Positions 38,801 to 46,934 are shown, numbered from the stretch's first letter. The stretch is DNA of 64,000 nt from an uncultured Lachnospiraceae bacterium (GCA_947564645.1 CANOCU010000001.1:62001-126000); one strand, 5' to 3'. Program-made: numbers and translations. Notes: generated by a model not told the origin, from the sequence alone.

Positions 38801-38929
38801 CCGGTCCGACCACTCCCGCTCCTCCCAGAGCGCGTCCATTCTCACGGATGCCGGAATATAATACGCCCTGTCGGGCAGGGTGTTCTTGTGCAGCACGCTC
38901 AGATCCTCATAATATTTTGGTACGATCAT
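35855..38929 (-). CDS. lacZ: Beta-galactosidase, single-chain LacZ type, GH2
   Basis: A 1024-aa GH2 enzyme with all five LacZ domains in one chain, matching the E. coli enzyme in length. KFHGTNRHDSDP and IRTSHYPN precede the acid/base Glu in SMGNECAYG (about residue 454) and the nucleophile Glu in MCEFCHAMGNGPGD (about 526); the C-terminal domain carries FNIWRAPTDNDRN. GGAGG 5 nt before the ATG gives the start. It is the first gene of a five-gene operon (lacZ, GH20, lacL, lacM, CDF) and diverges from an AraC regulator that probably controls it. Confidence 0.95.
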   Translation of the reverse strand: MIVPKYYEDLSVLHKNTLPDRAYYIPASVRMDALWEEREWSDRFVQLSGQWKFRYYDSIYEAKEEFWREGFDTEGFDRVKVPGVWQNYGYDRHQYTNTRYPFPMDPPYVPHANPCGEYVRTFTYDKDEKAPRAFLNFEGVDSCFYVWLNGSFVGYSQVSHSTSEFEVTELLREGENTLSVLVLKWCDGSYLEDQDKFRMSGIFRDVYLLRRPKEGIFDYFVKAWPDADGREGTVRIGFSYLHQPVETKVRLYDREGRLAAEGVAQAEQTGEHKWAGYVTLQVKDAVLWNAEAPYLYTLVLETAGEVITDHVGIREIHAQDGVLYLNGVKIKFHGTNRHDSDPVTGFTIGREQMLTDLRLMKEHNINAIRTSHYPNAPWCYQLYDHLGFYVIDEADNESHGTAEIYLDDADWTVRSKRWNEAIADNPAFTEATLDRTRRCVERDKNRPSVVIWSMGNECAYGCTFEEALRWTKQYDDTRLTHFESCRYVSDRRDYDYSRIDLHSRMYPPLQEIHDYFEKDGSKPYVMCEFCHAMGNGPGDLEDYFEVIQQYEGACGGFVWEWCDHAIDLGKTIRGRKIYAYGGDHEEYPQDGNFCMDGLVYPDRRPHTGLLEFKNVYRPARVAAFRQQAKELVLHNYMDFLNLRDYCRVRYEVLCDGIVTEQGGTVDEELLNIAPHEEKAVPIAFTAPEKGKCYLKVSYELKEAMTLLPAGFLLGFEEVPVETEEKENQKVAALFGRDAAAGDIRIREDDCTVTVSTPQFRYEYDKLTGLFAGMVYENRSLLERPMEFNIWRAPTDNDRNIRHKWTEAQYDRTVTRAYDTQVRVQEGAVEIETVLSISAVYIQRILDIRACWTVRADGAVDAEFTVKKDPEFPFLPRFGLRLFLPGNMERVKYCGIGPAESYVDKRRAGWHGVFEGAVRAMHEDYVRPQENGSHHDCDYVTVYGELAALTVAGRETFAFNASVYTQEELTRKAHNYELEESPYTVLCVDYRQSGIGSNSCGPVLLEKYRIGEEFRFAVRMAPGTI

Positions 38930-39042
38930 AGTTTCCTCCGTTTCCGAATGTCATTCCGGTTAGACGTCACCGCCCGACAAGCCCTGTCTGATCTTGTCCC
39001 GCTCTTCCGGGCCTTTCGCAGACGACATTCATGCCTGTCATT

Positions 39043-39077
39043 TATAGTAAACGAAATTTCTAATGCCGTTAACTATA
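39043..39077. repeat. Dispersed 35-bp palindrome, copy 2
   Basis: TATAGTAAACG (39043-39053), a 13-bp spacer and CGTTAACTATA (39067-39077) form an inverted repeat with one mismatch in the arms. Arms and spacer match the copies at 10595 and 60444 almost base for base. The CTATAATATAG end provides a possible -10 element. Confidence 0.75.
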
Positions 39078-39114
39078 ATATAGCAGGGCAGCCGCTCAAA
39101 ATCCATGCCTTCTA

Positions 39115-39144
39115 TTGGACAAAACATGCACAAAATGATACAAT
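39115..39144 (+). promoter_or_regulatory. Predicted promoter of the first AraC regulator
   Basis: TTGGAC (39115-39120) and TACAAT (39139-39144) with an 18-bp spacer lie about 90 bp before the start codon at 39234. Confidence 0.5.
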
Positions 39145-39233
39145 CGTAACAGCGCACACACCTTCACTTTTACCGCTGTCCGACCATCTCTGATCGTTTT
39201 ACGATGAGCCGGAGCCCCGAAAGGAGACTGCCC

Positions 39234-40073
39234 ATGTATTCCAACACCGGTTATCTGCACGATGCAGACGTAGAGATAGAAGATACCGCCCATCCCTTAA
39301 GCATTGCCAGCTGCGGCGTCTACCGCCTTATGAAACAGCCCGTGATGCCTACGCTGCGCCCCGAAGGACGCAGGGATTACCAGCTTCTGTACATCTCGGC
39401 AGGCAGGGCGTTCTTTCATCTGGAGGGCCGGCGGCAGGAGATCCCGGCAGGATATATGGTGCTCTACCGTCCCGGTGAGAGCCAGCAGTACTACTACTAT
39501 GCCAAGGACACGCCGGAAGTGTACTGGGTCCATTTCTCCGGCTCTGAGGCGTCGTACATTCTGGACAAAATTGGATTCGCAGACACCCACACGCTCTTCT
39601 GCGGCATGTCCTTCCATTACCCGGAACTGTTTCGCCAGATCATCCTGGAACTGCAGCTGAAACGCCCCTGCTTCGAGGAACTGCTCTGTTTCTATCTGCA
39701 GCAGGTCTTTACGACGATCCATCGCAGCCAGCTGGAGATCTCCGCCGACAAGTACAGGAATATGGAGGATATGGAAGCTGCCGTTCATTTTTTCAACGAG
39801 TCCTTTACAACGGATATCTCCATCGAACAATATGCCGGCAAGCAGCACATGAGCGTGAGCTGGTTCATCCGCAGTTTCAAACACTACATGGGCATGACGC
39901 CCATGCAGTATATCACCTCCATCCGTATCAACAAAGCCAGAGAGCTCTTAAAGAACACGGACTATTCCATAAAGGAGGTCAGCGCCCTCTCCGGTTACGA
40001 GAACCCGCTCTATTTCAGCAGGATCTTCCACAGGCAGACCGGCTACTCCCCTTCCCGGTACCGGCAGGAATAA
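39234..40073 (+). CDS. AraC family transcriptional regulator (probable lac operon activator)
   Basis: A 279-aa regulator. The N-terminal cupin-like sensing domain (LLYISAGRAFFHLEGR, YRPGESQQYYY, YWVHFSGSEA) is followed by a C-terminal double HTH (about residues 180-279) with MSVSWFIRSFKHYMGMTPMQYI and VSALSGYENPLYFSRIF. The ATG at 39234 has AAAGGAGA 7 nt upstream and is preferred to one 10 codons earlier. It diverges from the lacZ operon, so control of that operon by a galactoside or released sugar is the simplest reading. A second AraC gene follows 72 bp later. Confidence 0.9.
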   Translation: MYSNTGYLHDADVEIEDTAHPLSIASCGVYRLMKQPVMPTLRPEGRRDYQLLYISAGRAFFHLEGRRQEIPAGYMVLYRPGESQQYYYYAKDTPEVYWVHFSGSEASYILDKIGFADTHTLFCGMSFHYPELFRQIILELQLKRPCFEELLCFYLQQVFTTIHRSQLEISADKYRNMEDMEAAVHFFNESFTTDISIEQYAGKQHMSVSWFIRSFKHYMGMTPMQYITSIRINKARELLKNTDYSIKEVSALSGYENPLYFSRIFHRQTGYSPSRYRQE

Positions 40074-40145
40074 AATAGCCGGATCCACGGTGATACGATA
40101 ATGCGCTGACAAATTCACAAGACAGAAAGCACAGGTAATCCCATC

Positions 40146-41066
40146 ATGAGCAAAGAGACCCGTAAAGTAAGCTACCGCAATATGCAGCTGCCCCTTGGCA
40201 GTCCGGTACTGGCTGTATTGGAGAAGACCGGTACGCCCGGAGACCATACCGAGCCGGACTGTCTTCATTTCCATAATTATCTGGAGATCGGTTACTGCTA
40301 TTACGATAACGGATATATGCAGCTTGACAACAGAAAAGTTCTTTACGGCAGCAACATATTCACCGTAATTCCCTCCGGCTTTCCGCATCTGACCATAAGC
40401 AATGATACCATCGGCTATCTGTGGGAATATCTGTTTATCGATGTAAGCGGGTTCCTGACCGATGTATACAAGGGCAACCCTCATCTGGCGGAACAGCTGA
40501 TCCTTCGGATCAACCGGCAGGCCCATCTGGTCAAAGCCAACGATCAGCAGGAGATCGCTGCCCTGATTCGCAAGATCCTCGGCGTGATGCGGGAACAGAA
40601 AGATCTGTATCTTGAGGAAGCGAAGGGACTTGTGCTGGCGCTGCTGATCCGCCTGGCTCGCTGGAACAAGACGTTGTCGCAAAGTGAGGGCTATATCTAT
40701 CATGCAAGCAGCACGATCATCTCTGCCGCTCTGGAGTATATCAACAAAGAGCCGGAGCATCCCTTCCGGATCGAAGAACTGGCCAGGATGTGTCATATCA
40801 GCGAGACGCACTTCCGGCGCGTCTTTTCCGAATATATGAAAATGTCCCCGGTGCAGTATATCAACCGGATCCGGATCAGACGGGCCTGTGACGAGCTGAA
40901 ACGGACCAATGACTCCATCAACGCCATAGCCGCCCGCACCGGCTTCTCCTCCCTTTCCACCTTCAACCGGAATTTCCGGCAGATCACCGGTATTACGCCC
41001 CAGCAGCTCAGGAAGCATCCGGAGCTTTACACACGGGATCTGCCAAATACCCCCCCCCACATTTGA
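40146..41066 (+). CDS. AraC family transcriptional regulator (probable regulator of the ABC importer)
   Basis: A 306-aa regulator with a cupin-type ligand domain (HFHNYLEIGYCYYDNGYMQL, about residues 40-60) and a C-terminal double HTH (about 205-300): ARMCHISETHFRRVFSEYMKMSPVQYI and AARTGFSSLSTFNRNF. It lies directly upstream of the substrate-binding protein gene, separated by 180 bp, and is likely to activate it. The gene after it has no consensus -35, which fits activator dependence. It is a different subtype from the preceding AraC gene, so the locus may respond to two signals. Confidence 0.9.
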   Translation: MSKETRKVSYRNMQLPLGSPVLAVLEKTGTPGDHTEPDCLHFHNYLEIGYCYYDNGYMQLDNRKVLYGSNIFTVIPSGFPHLTISNDTIGYLWEYLFIDVSGFLTDVYKGNPHLAEQLILRINRQAHLVKANDQQEIAALIRKILGVMREQKDLYLEEAKGLVLALLIRLARWNKTLSQSEGYIYHASSTIISAALEYINKEPEHPFRIEELARMCHISETHFRRVFSEYMKMSPVQYINRIRIRRACDELKRTNDSINAIAARTGFSSLSTFNRNFRQITGITPQQLRKHPELYTRDLPNTPPHI

Positions 41067-41246
41067 ATGGTTGATTTTGCATAGTTTGTGTTCGTTTATG
41101 GCAACACGGACATTCTTCATTATGCTACAATGTACAAGAATTGTTTATGATTTGTCTATAAACTGTGCACATTGCCTTTTTTATCTGCAAGCAGGCATCG
41201 TCTATAGGCAAAATAAGCAAAATCTAACTCATAGGGAGGATATAAA

Positions 41247-42644
41247 ATGAAGAAAAAAGTAATTTCCGTATTGCTGGCTCTGACCATGGTTGCATCTCTG
41301 ACAGCCTGTGGCGGTTCTGACGGCGGCAGTACATCAGCCGGCACGGACGCAACGCCCGCTGAAGACAGCGCACCCGCCGAGGATGCAGCGCCTGCAGAGG
41401 ACGCTGCCGGCGAAGAGGCAGCAGTGACAGAAGGGGCTTCCGCTGACGACAATACGCTGACGGTATGGACATGGGATCCGAACTTCAACGTATATGCAAT
41501 CAACAAGGCAGCCGAGATTTATGCACAGGATCACGAGGGCTTCAAGGTAGAAGTAAGCGAAGTACAGTCCGATGACATTGAGACACGTATCACTACGGCA
41601 GTTTCCGCAGGCGACTTAAGCACACTGCCCGATATCTTCTTAATGCAGGATAATTCCTTCCAGAAATACGTGATCAACTATCCTGACGTATTTACGGATC
41701 TGACAAGTTCAGGCATCAACTTCGGTGATTTCTCTGCCGCTAAGGTAGCTTACTCTACGATCGACGGCAAGAACTACGGCATTCCGTTCGATAACGGTAC
41801 CGTTATCAACTGTGTACGTACCGATATCTTAGAGCAGGCCGGCTTTACCGTAGATGATTTCACGGACATCACATGGTCAGACTACATGGAGAAAGCGAAA
41901 GTCGTTCTGGAGAAGACAGGCGTGCCGATGCTGACCGCTCAGGCAGGTTCTCCTGACCAGGTTATGATGATGCTCCAGTCCTGCGGTTCTTCTCTCTTTA
42001 AAGAGGACGGCTCCGTTAATATCGACGGCAACGCAGAGCTGAAAGAGATCATGAACGTTTATATTCAGATGGTAAAAGACGGTACTCTGGTAGAAGTAAC
42101 AGACTGGGATCAGTATATCGCTTCCCTGAACAACGGTACCGCTGCAAGCGCGATGAACGGCTGCTGGATCATGGCAAGCATCACACCGGTGGAAGACCAG
42201 TCCGGTAAGTGGGCTCTGACCAATATGCCGAAGCTTGACACCATCGCCAACGCAACCAATTACTCCAACAACGGTGGTTCCTCCTGGGCAATCTCCGCTA
42301 ACTGCCAGAAGGTTGATCTGGCCGTGGATTTCATGAATTCTACTTTCGCGGGAAGCACGGCTCTGTATGACGACGTTATCTCCAAGGGCGCTCTGGCAAC
42401 ATGGGCACCGGCAGGCGAATCCGAGGCATATGCACAGCCCGTTGAGTTCTTCGGCGGCGATGCGATCTATGCGAAGATCGTTGACTTTGCTACCAAGACT
42501 CCTTCCAATATCACAGGCGCGTTCTACTATGACGCACGTGATGCCGTTGGTGTTGCTCTCTCCAATATCTGCCAGCAGGGCGCTGACATTGATTCCGAGA
42601 TCAAGACGGCACAGGAAACTGTAGAGTTTAATATGGGCGGCTGA
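41247..42644 (+). CDS. Sugar ABC transporter substrate-binding lipoprotein
   Basis: A 465-aa extracellular binding protein. The signal peptide ends in a lipobox LTAC (Cys 21), so it is lipid-anchored on the cell surface. Residues 25-70 are a low-complexity Ala/Glu/Pro/Asp tether (APAEDAAPAED repeats), followed by a cluster B-type binding domain beginning NTLTVWTWDPNFNVYAI. It delivers an oligosaccharide to the two permeases downstream. GGGAGG 9 nt before the ATG. A stem-loop terminator directly after the gene should make it more abundant than the permeases. The sugar is unknown but the locus points to galactosides. Confidence 0.93.
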   Translation: MKKKVISVLLALTMVASLTACGGSDGGSTSAGTDATPAEDSAPAEDAAPAEDAAGEEAAVTEGASADDNTLTVWTWDPNFNVYAINKAAEIYAQDHEGFKVEVSEVQSDDIETRITTAVSAGDLSTLPDIFLMQDNSFQKYVINYPDVFTDLTSSGINFGDFSAAKVAYSTIDGKNYGIPFDNGTVINCVRTDILEQAGFTVDDFTDITWSDYMEKAKVVLEKTGVPMLTAQAGSPDQVMMMLQSCGSSLFKEDGSVNIDGNAELKEIMNVYIQMVKDGTLVEVTDWDQYIASLNNGTAASAMNGCWIMASITPVEDQSGKWALTNMPKLDTIANATNYSNNGGSSWAISANCQKVDLAVDFMNSTFAGSTALYDDVISKGALATWAPAGESEAYAQPVEFFGGDAIYAKIVDFATKTPSNITGAFYYDARDAVGVALSNICQQGADIDSEIKTAQETVEFNMGG

Positions 42645-42672
42645 TCCTTATCTGACGATCCATGCTGAATAG

Positions 42673-42714
42673 AAGGTCTGTTGCTGCTGTCAAAGCAGCA
42701 GACAGACCTTTTTT
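42673..42714 (+). terminator. Intrinsic terminator/processing hairpin between binding protein and permeases
   Basis: AAGGTCTGT and TGCTGCT pair with AGCAGCA and ACAGACCTT around a GTCAA loop (one bulged G), and a T-run follows. The permease genes lie 50 bp downstream without an obvious new promoter, so partial readthrough is likely. Confidence 0.85.
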
Positions 42715-42764
42715 AAACAAAAAAAACCATCAACTACAACCATCAAGAGGGAGGGAACGATTCT

Positions 42765-43652
42765 ATGAGTGGTCAAAAGAAAAACGGTCTTACTCTGCAG
42801 CAAAAGCACGGCCTTACAGGCTGGGCCTTCCTGGCTCCTGCTGTGCTGCTGATCTGCTGGACCAGCTTTTATCCCATGATCCGGGCATTTATCCTGTCGC
42901 TTCAGACCGGTATGGGCGTCAACTTAAAGTTTACAGGATTCAGCAACTACACACGTATCCTGAAGGATCCGACTTTTAAGCAGACACTGTTTAATACATT
43001 TTTCTACCTCATCATTCAGGTACCGATCATGCTGGTTCTGGCCTTGATCCTGGCATCTTTGCTGAACAACAAACAGCTTCGGTTCAAGGGCCTGTTCCGC
43101 ACCTGCATATTCCTGCCGTGCGCAACGTCATTGGTATCTTACGCCATGATCTTCCGCTCCCTGTTTGCCAACGACGGTTTCATCAATACCGTACTCCGTA
43201 ATTTCGGCATGAATCCCGTTATGTGGTTTGCCAACGCCTGGACGGCAAGGGCAGTTATCATCATAGCCCTGGTCTGGAGATGGACCGGATACAATATGGT
43301 CTTCTATCTGTCCGGCCTGCAGAATATCGAATATTCCGTATACGAAGCTGCCAGGATCGACGGCGCAAGCCCATTACAGACTTTCTTCAAGATCACGGTC
43401 CCGCTGTTGAAGCCGACCATCCTGCTGACAACGATCACCTCCACAAACGGTACGCTGCAGCTGTTCGATGAGTCATTAAACCTGACCAACGGCGGCCCCG
43501 GCAAATCAACGATGACCATGTCGCATTATATTTACAATACATCCTTCGTACAGAGTCCGAACTTCGGCTATGCGGCGGCGATGTCCATTCTGATCCTGAT
43601 CATGGTTGCCATCCTGGCGATCCTGCAGATGAAAGTAGGTGATGAGAGATGA
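42765..43652 (+). CDS. Sugar ABC transporter permease (MalF/UgpA type)
   Basis: A 295-aa inner-membrane permease with six membrane segments. The ATPase-contact loop EAARIDGASPLQTFFKITVPLLKP (about residues 200-223) is the EAA motif. It forms a heterodimer with the next gene product. GAGGGAGG precedes the ATG. It overlaps the next gene by 4 bp. No ATP-binding subunit is encoded nearby, so a shared MsmK-type ATPase from elsewhere is expected. Confidence 0.93.
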   Translation: MSGQKKNGLTLQQKHGLTGWAFLAPAVLLICWTSFYPMIRAFILSLQTGMGVNLKFTGFSNYTRILKDPTFKQTLFNTFFYLIIQVPIMLVLALILASLLNNKQLRFKGLFRTCIFLPCATSLVSYAMIFRSLFANDGFINTVLRNFGMNPVMWFANAWTARAVIIIALVWRWTGYNMVFYLSGLQNIEYSVYEAARIDGASPLQTFFKITVPLLKPTILLTTITSTNGTLQLFDESLNLTNGGPGKSTMTMSHYIYNTSFVQSPNFGYAAAMSILILIMVAILAILQMKVGDER

Positions 43653-44458
43653 TGAGCAAAGGTAAAAAATTCGCAATGTATGCATTCCTGACGATCTTCT
43701 CCCTTATTTCTGTCTTCCCGCTGTATTACATGTTCTGTGCAGCCACGAATAAGAGCGTAGACGTCATTGCCGGAAGGCTTTATCCCGGCACCTATCTGTT
43801 CGAGAATTACAAGGCGCTGATCGCCAACCAGAATCTTGGGCTGGCGCTCTGGAACTCCTTCCGCAACGCCGCCGTGCTGACTCTCCTTTGTCTTTTGGTC
43901 TGTTCCATCGCCGGATACGGCTTCGAGATCTATCACGACAGAGGTAAGGACGCGGTGTTCACGGTGCTTCTGACAGCCATGATGATTCCCTTTGCGGCTG
44001 TTATGATCCCCATGTTCCGTATGTTCTCGACACTTGGCATGGTCAACACGATGGCGGCCTTCATGCTTCCGTCCATCTCCACGCCATTCATGATCATGAT
44101 GTTCCGGCAGGCTTCCCGTTCCTTCCCTCACGATATCATCGAGGCGGCACGGATCGACGGACTGAGTGAACTTGCGATCTTCTTCCGCATGTTCTTCCCT
44201 ACCATGCGTTCCACCTACGCGGCGGCGATGACGATCGTTTTCATGAACGCATGGAACAACTACCTGTGGCCGAAGGTTATCTTACTCACGAATGATTCCA
44301 TCACCATGCCGATGTTGGTTGCCAACCTTTTAGGCGGCTATACGGTTGACTACGGTATGCTGATGCTGGGCGTATTTATCTGTACCATTCCTACCGCGAT
44401 CGTATTCTTCTGTTTGCAGAAGAGCTTCGCCGAAGGTATCACAGGCGCTGTCAAGTAA
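43649..44458 (+). CDS. Sugar ABC transporter permease (MalG/UgpE type)
   Basis: A 269-aa six-helix permease, partner of the preceding one. The EAA loop reads IIEAARIDGLSELAIFFRMFFP (about residues 169-190). Its first ATG overlaps the previous stop (ATGA), so translation is coupled; a second ATG follows immediately and could be used instead. The operon ends at a hairpin 35 bp downstream. Confidence 0.93.
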   Translation: MMSKGKKFAMYAFLTIFSLISVFPLYYMFCAATNKSVDVIAGRLYPGTYLFENYKALIANQNLGLALWNSFRNAAVLTLLCLLVCSIAGYGFEIYHDRGKDAVFTVLLTAMMIPFAAVMIPMFRMFSTLGMVNTMAAFMLPSISTPFMIMMFRQASRSFPHDIIEAARIDGLSELAIFFRMFFPTMRSTYAAAMTIVFMNAWNNYLWPKVILLTNDSITMPMLVANLLGGYTVDYGMLMLGVFICTIPTAIVFFCLQKSFAEGITGAVK

Positions 44459-44492
44459 AATACACTAAGCAATTTCCAAGGGGTTACATTAA

Positions 44493-44522
44493 GAAAGAAG
44501 CAGGTTACGACCTGCTTCTTTC
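44493..44522. terminator. Bidirectional terminator between importer operon and amidase gene
   Basis: GAAAGAAGCAGGT, loop TACG and ACCTGCTTCTTTC form a perfect 13-bp stem between convergent genes, with A-rich and T-rich edges in the stem itself. Confidence 0.8.
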
Positions 44523-44539
44523 TTATCTGCTTTTCCGTC

Positions 44540-45982
44540 TCAAAACTGCACCGGCTTAAGCTGCACCGTAAGCGGCTCCATCCGGTATTCCGGGAAGGCG
44601 TCCAGCAGATCCGGCAGAGCATCCGCCGTATGCGCGACCCTGTCATGAGCCAGCAGCACGACCCGCTCTCTTCCCCGTGCCGTATCCACCGCATTGCTCA
44701 CCAGCTTGTCCGGACTGCACTCCTTACCGACGGCATCCTCCAGACTGGCATTCCAGTCATAGTAGATAAACCCTTCCGCCTCCATCGCCTCTATGATCTC
44801 TTCTCTCACTTTCTTGTTAAACGCATTCACACTACCCCCGGGAAAGCGAAAGAGCTTCGTCTCCACGCCCGTCACCTCATACACGGTATCATAGGCTTTC
44901 CGGAAATCTTCCAGATAGCTGTCCACACTGGCGTACAGCGTCTTATAATCGTGCACATCACAGTGAATGCCGATGGCATGTCCTTCCCGCACGATCCTTC
45001 TGGCGGTCTCCGGATATTTCCGCACATATTCCCCGATCACAAAGAAGGTGGCTTTTACATTTCTCTCTTTCAGGATATCCAGGATCCTGTCCGTATTCTC
45101 TTCGGAGGGACCGTCGTCAAAGGTCAGATACATCGTCCGGGGATTCAGATATTTATCGATACCGCCGGCAATTCCTTCCGCCAGCTGATCTCTGTACTCT
45201 GCCGTGATCAATTTACTGCGCTCATCCCGGTTTGAAAGAAACCCCGTCTCGATCAGACAGGACGGCATGTTACTCTTACTCGTCACGCACAGCTCCGACT
45301 CCGACACCAGTTCCCTGCTCACCGCACCGGTGGCCCGCACCGTCTCCTGCTGGATCAGCTGCGCCAGCCGCCCACTGTCCCGTCCGGTGTCGGTCCCGTC
45401 ATACCAGGTCTCGATCCCCGCCACGCTGTCGTCCTCACAGAAATTCTGATGGATGCTCACATAGAGCAGCGCATTCCGGGCATTGGCCTTCTCCACCCGC
45501 TCCGTCTTATCAATGAAATCGTCGCCTTCCCGGGCAAGTTCCGCCTGATAGCCCATATCTTTAAGCTTCACCACCACACGGGCCGCGATCATCCGGTTGA
45601 TATCCTTCTCCACCACATCATCTGACACACAGCCGCCGTCCATTCCGCCGTGTCCGGGATCAATGATGATCACCGAAGCCGGTTCACTCTCCTCCGACAC
45701 GTCCTCGTTTTCCTGCTGCCCGTCACTGCCATACTTCGCAAGTGTGCCGTCCTCTTCCACACCGGTCTTTGCCACGGCCTGCGTCTTTATCGTCACATCG
45801 GATGCCTGCATCAGCGCCGTCGCCGCCTCCACGGACTGCGTAGCCCTCCGCGTCTTAAAGGCCACAGCGGCACAGACTATGATGATACAGAGAACCGATA
45901 CCCCTACCAGTATCCTCTGTACATAACCTTTCAGCTCTTCTCTTCTTCGCCGCGATCTGCGGTATCGTCTTCTTCCGTACAT
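44540..45982 (-). CDS. Membrane-anchored N-acetylmuramoyl-L-alanine amidase fused to polysaccharide deacetylase
   Basis: A 480-aa envelope enzyme. A very basic N-terminus and one membrane helix (about residues 23-43) anchor it outside the cell. An Amidase_3 domain follows (about 103-275): IIDPGHGGMDGG, KDINRMIAARV, SIHQNF and PSCLIETGFLSN give the zinc ligands and catalytic Glu. A NodB-type deacetylase follows (about 280-470): TFDDGPSEENTD, HCDVH for the second metal motif, and RFPGGSVN. One protein could thus cut the stem peptide and deacetylate the glycan. Its promoter carries a six-site operator array. It lies downstream of the two-component genes on the same strand. Confidence 0.9.
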   Translation of the reverse strand: MYGRRRYRRSRRRREELKGYVQRILVGVSVLCIIIVCAAVAFKTRRATQSVEAATALMQASDVTIKTQAVAKTGVEEDGTLAKYGSDGQQENEDVSEESEPASVIIIDPGHGGMDGGCVSDDVVEKDINRMIAARVVVKLKDMGYQAELAREGDDFIDKTERVEKANARNALLYVSIHQNFCEDDSVAGIETWYDGTDTGRDSGRLAQLIQQETVRATGAVSRELVSESELCVTSKSNMPSCLIETGFLSNRDERSKLITAEYRDQLAEGIAGGIDKYLNPRTMYLTFDDGPSEENTDRILDILKERNVKATFFVIGEYVRKYPETARRIVREGHAIGIHCDVHDYKTLYASVDSYLEDFRKAYDTVYEVTGVETKLFRFPGGSVNAFNKKVREEIIEAMEAEGFIYYDWNASLEDAVGKECSPDKLVSNAVDTARGRERVVLLAHDRVAHTADALPDLLDAFPEYRMEPLTVQLKPVQF

Positions 45983-46014
45983 AAAATGATGCTCCTCTCC
46001 TGTGATCTGTTCTT

Positions 46015-46090
46015 ATCATACAGAAGCGGTGCATCATAATTTCATCATTTTTGTAACTAAGTTACATCATTTTTGCATCAAAGTTGCATC
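46015..46090 (-). promoter_or_regulatory. Operator array A: six TTGCATC-type half-sites every 11 bp, with -10 element
   Basis: In plus-strand reading the half-sites are GTGCATC (46029), TTTCATC (46040), TTGTAAC (46051), TTACATC (46062), TTGCATC (46073) and TTGCATC (46084), each 7 bp long and exactly 11 bp from the next. A minus-strand -10 TATGAT lies at 46015-46020, 8 bp from the nearest half-site. The array fills the gap between the stop of the 281-aa gene and the amidase-deacetylase gene. The period matches direct-repeat sites of PhoB/OmpR-type regulators. Confidence 0.75.
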
Positions 46091-46934
46091 ATCTGGAAAT
46101 CTTCAGGAACAATTCATTGATCCCTTCGTAAAAACCGATCGTCACGACCGTCCTCTCTTCTCCGTTACCGGAAAAGACATATTTCTTATAGTAGGGCGTC
46201 GTCTCCAGAAGAGGATTGTCCGTCTCATAGACTTCGGGTGACGACAGGCCCATATAACTGCCCCACGCCTCTATCAGGGCGTCCGGATCGATCTCCTCCC
46301 ATTTCAGCTGCGCCCGCACATAGAACTCATAGATCTTACCGTCATCCGCATCGATATATGCGTCGATCAGCCGGTTCTCCTTATTGGCATTCTGCAGGCT
46401 GCCCGTCAGGCTCAGCTTCCAGACCGCCACATTGTTCCTCGGCTCCGGCACATCGATAGCAGAGTAAAGGGTCGCCTCATAAGCCTGCGCCCGGATCTCC
46501 CGGATCGCCTCCGGCAGAATACCCGCCTCCTTCAGCACAGAAAGCTCGTCATTCGCCGTCTCATAGATCTCCTCATCCGTGATCTCCTTGCCCGACGGGC
46601 CATTGTGATTGACCACGAAGGCATAAGTGCCCGTAAGTTCCTGGTAGACCGTCTCCGCAGCCCTGGTCTTCGCACTCTGTTCCGTCTCCGGCAGTGTCTG
46701 GGCGTTCAGGCACTGGGACAGAATATAGAGCTTCTCATTGCTGCTCAGCTGATACCGGTATCCTTCCCCGCCGGTCTCTTCCTCCCGGGTATGGATCTGG
46801 TTCAGGATTCCCTTGTCAGTGTAGGCGGCAAGCGCCTCCGGCCCCCAGACGGACAATATGACCACCAGCACGGTCAGCGCCAAAAGCGCCGGACTAAGAA
46901 ACCGCCGCCGGTTTTCAGGAATGGTCTTCTTCAT
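46089..46934 (-). CDS. Membrane-anchored extracytoplasmic protein of the two-component operon
   Basis: A 281-aa protein I do not recognise. It has a basic start, one membrane helix (about residues 14-36, possibly a signal peptide with AAY after it) and an acidic outer domain ending in FYEGINELFLKISR. The text NNVAVWKLSLTGSL and RLIDAYIDADDGKIYEFYV recalls PepSY-like or DUF-type beta domains. Its ATG overlaps the end of the histidine kinase gene by 20 bp, so it is translationally coupled and probably modulates or is a partner of the kinase at the outer face of the membrane. Confidence 0.72.
   Translation of the reverse strand: MKKTIPENRRRFLSPALLALTVLVVILSVWGPEALAAYTDKGILNQIHTREEETGGEGYRYQLSSNEKLYILSQCLNAQTLPETEQSAKTRAAETVYQELTGTYAFVVNHNGPSGKEITDEEIYETANDELSVLKEAGILPEAIREIRAQAYEATLYSAIDVPEPRNNVAVWKLSLTGSLQNANKENRLIDAYIDADDGKIYEFYVRAQLKWEEIDPDALIEAWGSYMGLSSPEVYETDNPLLETTPYYKKYVFSGNGEERTVVTIGFYEGINELFLKISR

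Larger units (their letters stand above)
38930..39233. other. Divergent control region between lacZ and the AraC gene
   Basis: About 300 bp without a gene. It contains the dispersed palindrome at 39043-39077 and a plus-strand promoter (39115-39144). The palindrome also offers a TATAAA in the lacZ direction but with no good -35, which would suit activation by an AraC-type protein. No further repeat could be assigned. Confidence 0.5.
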
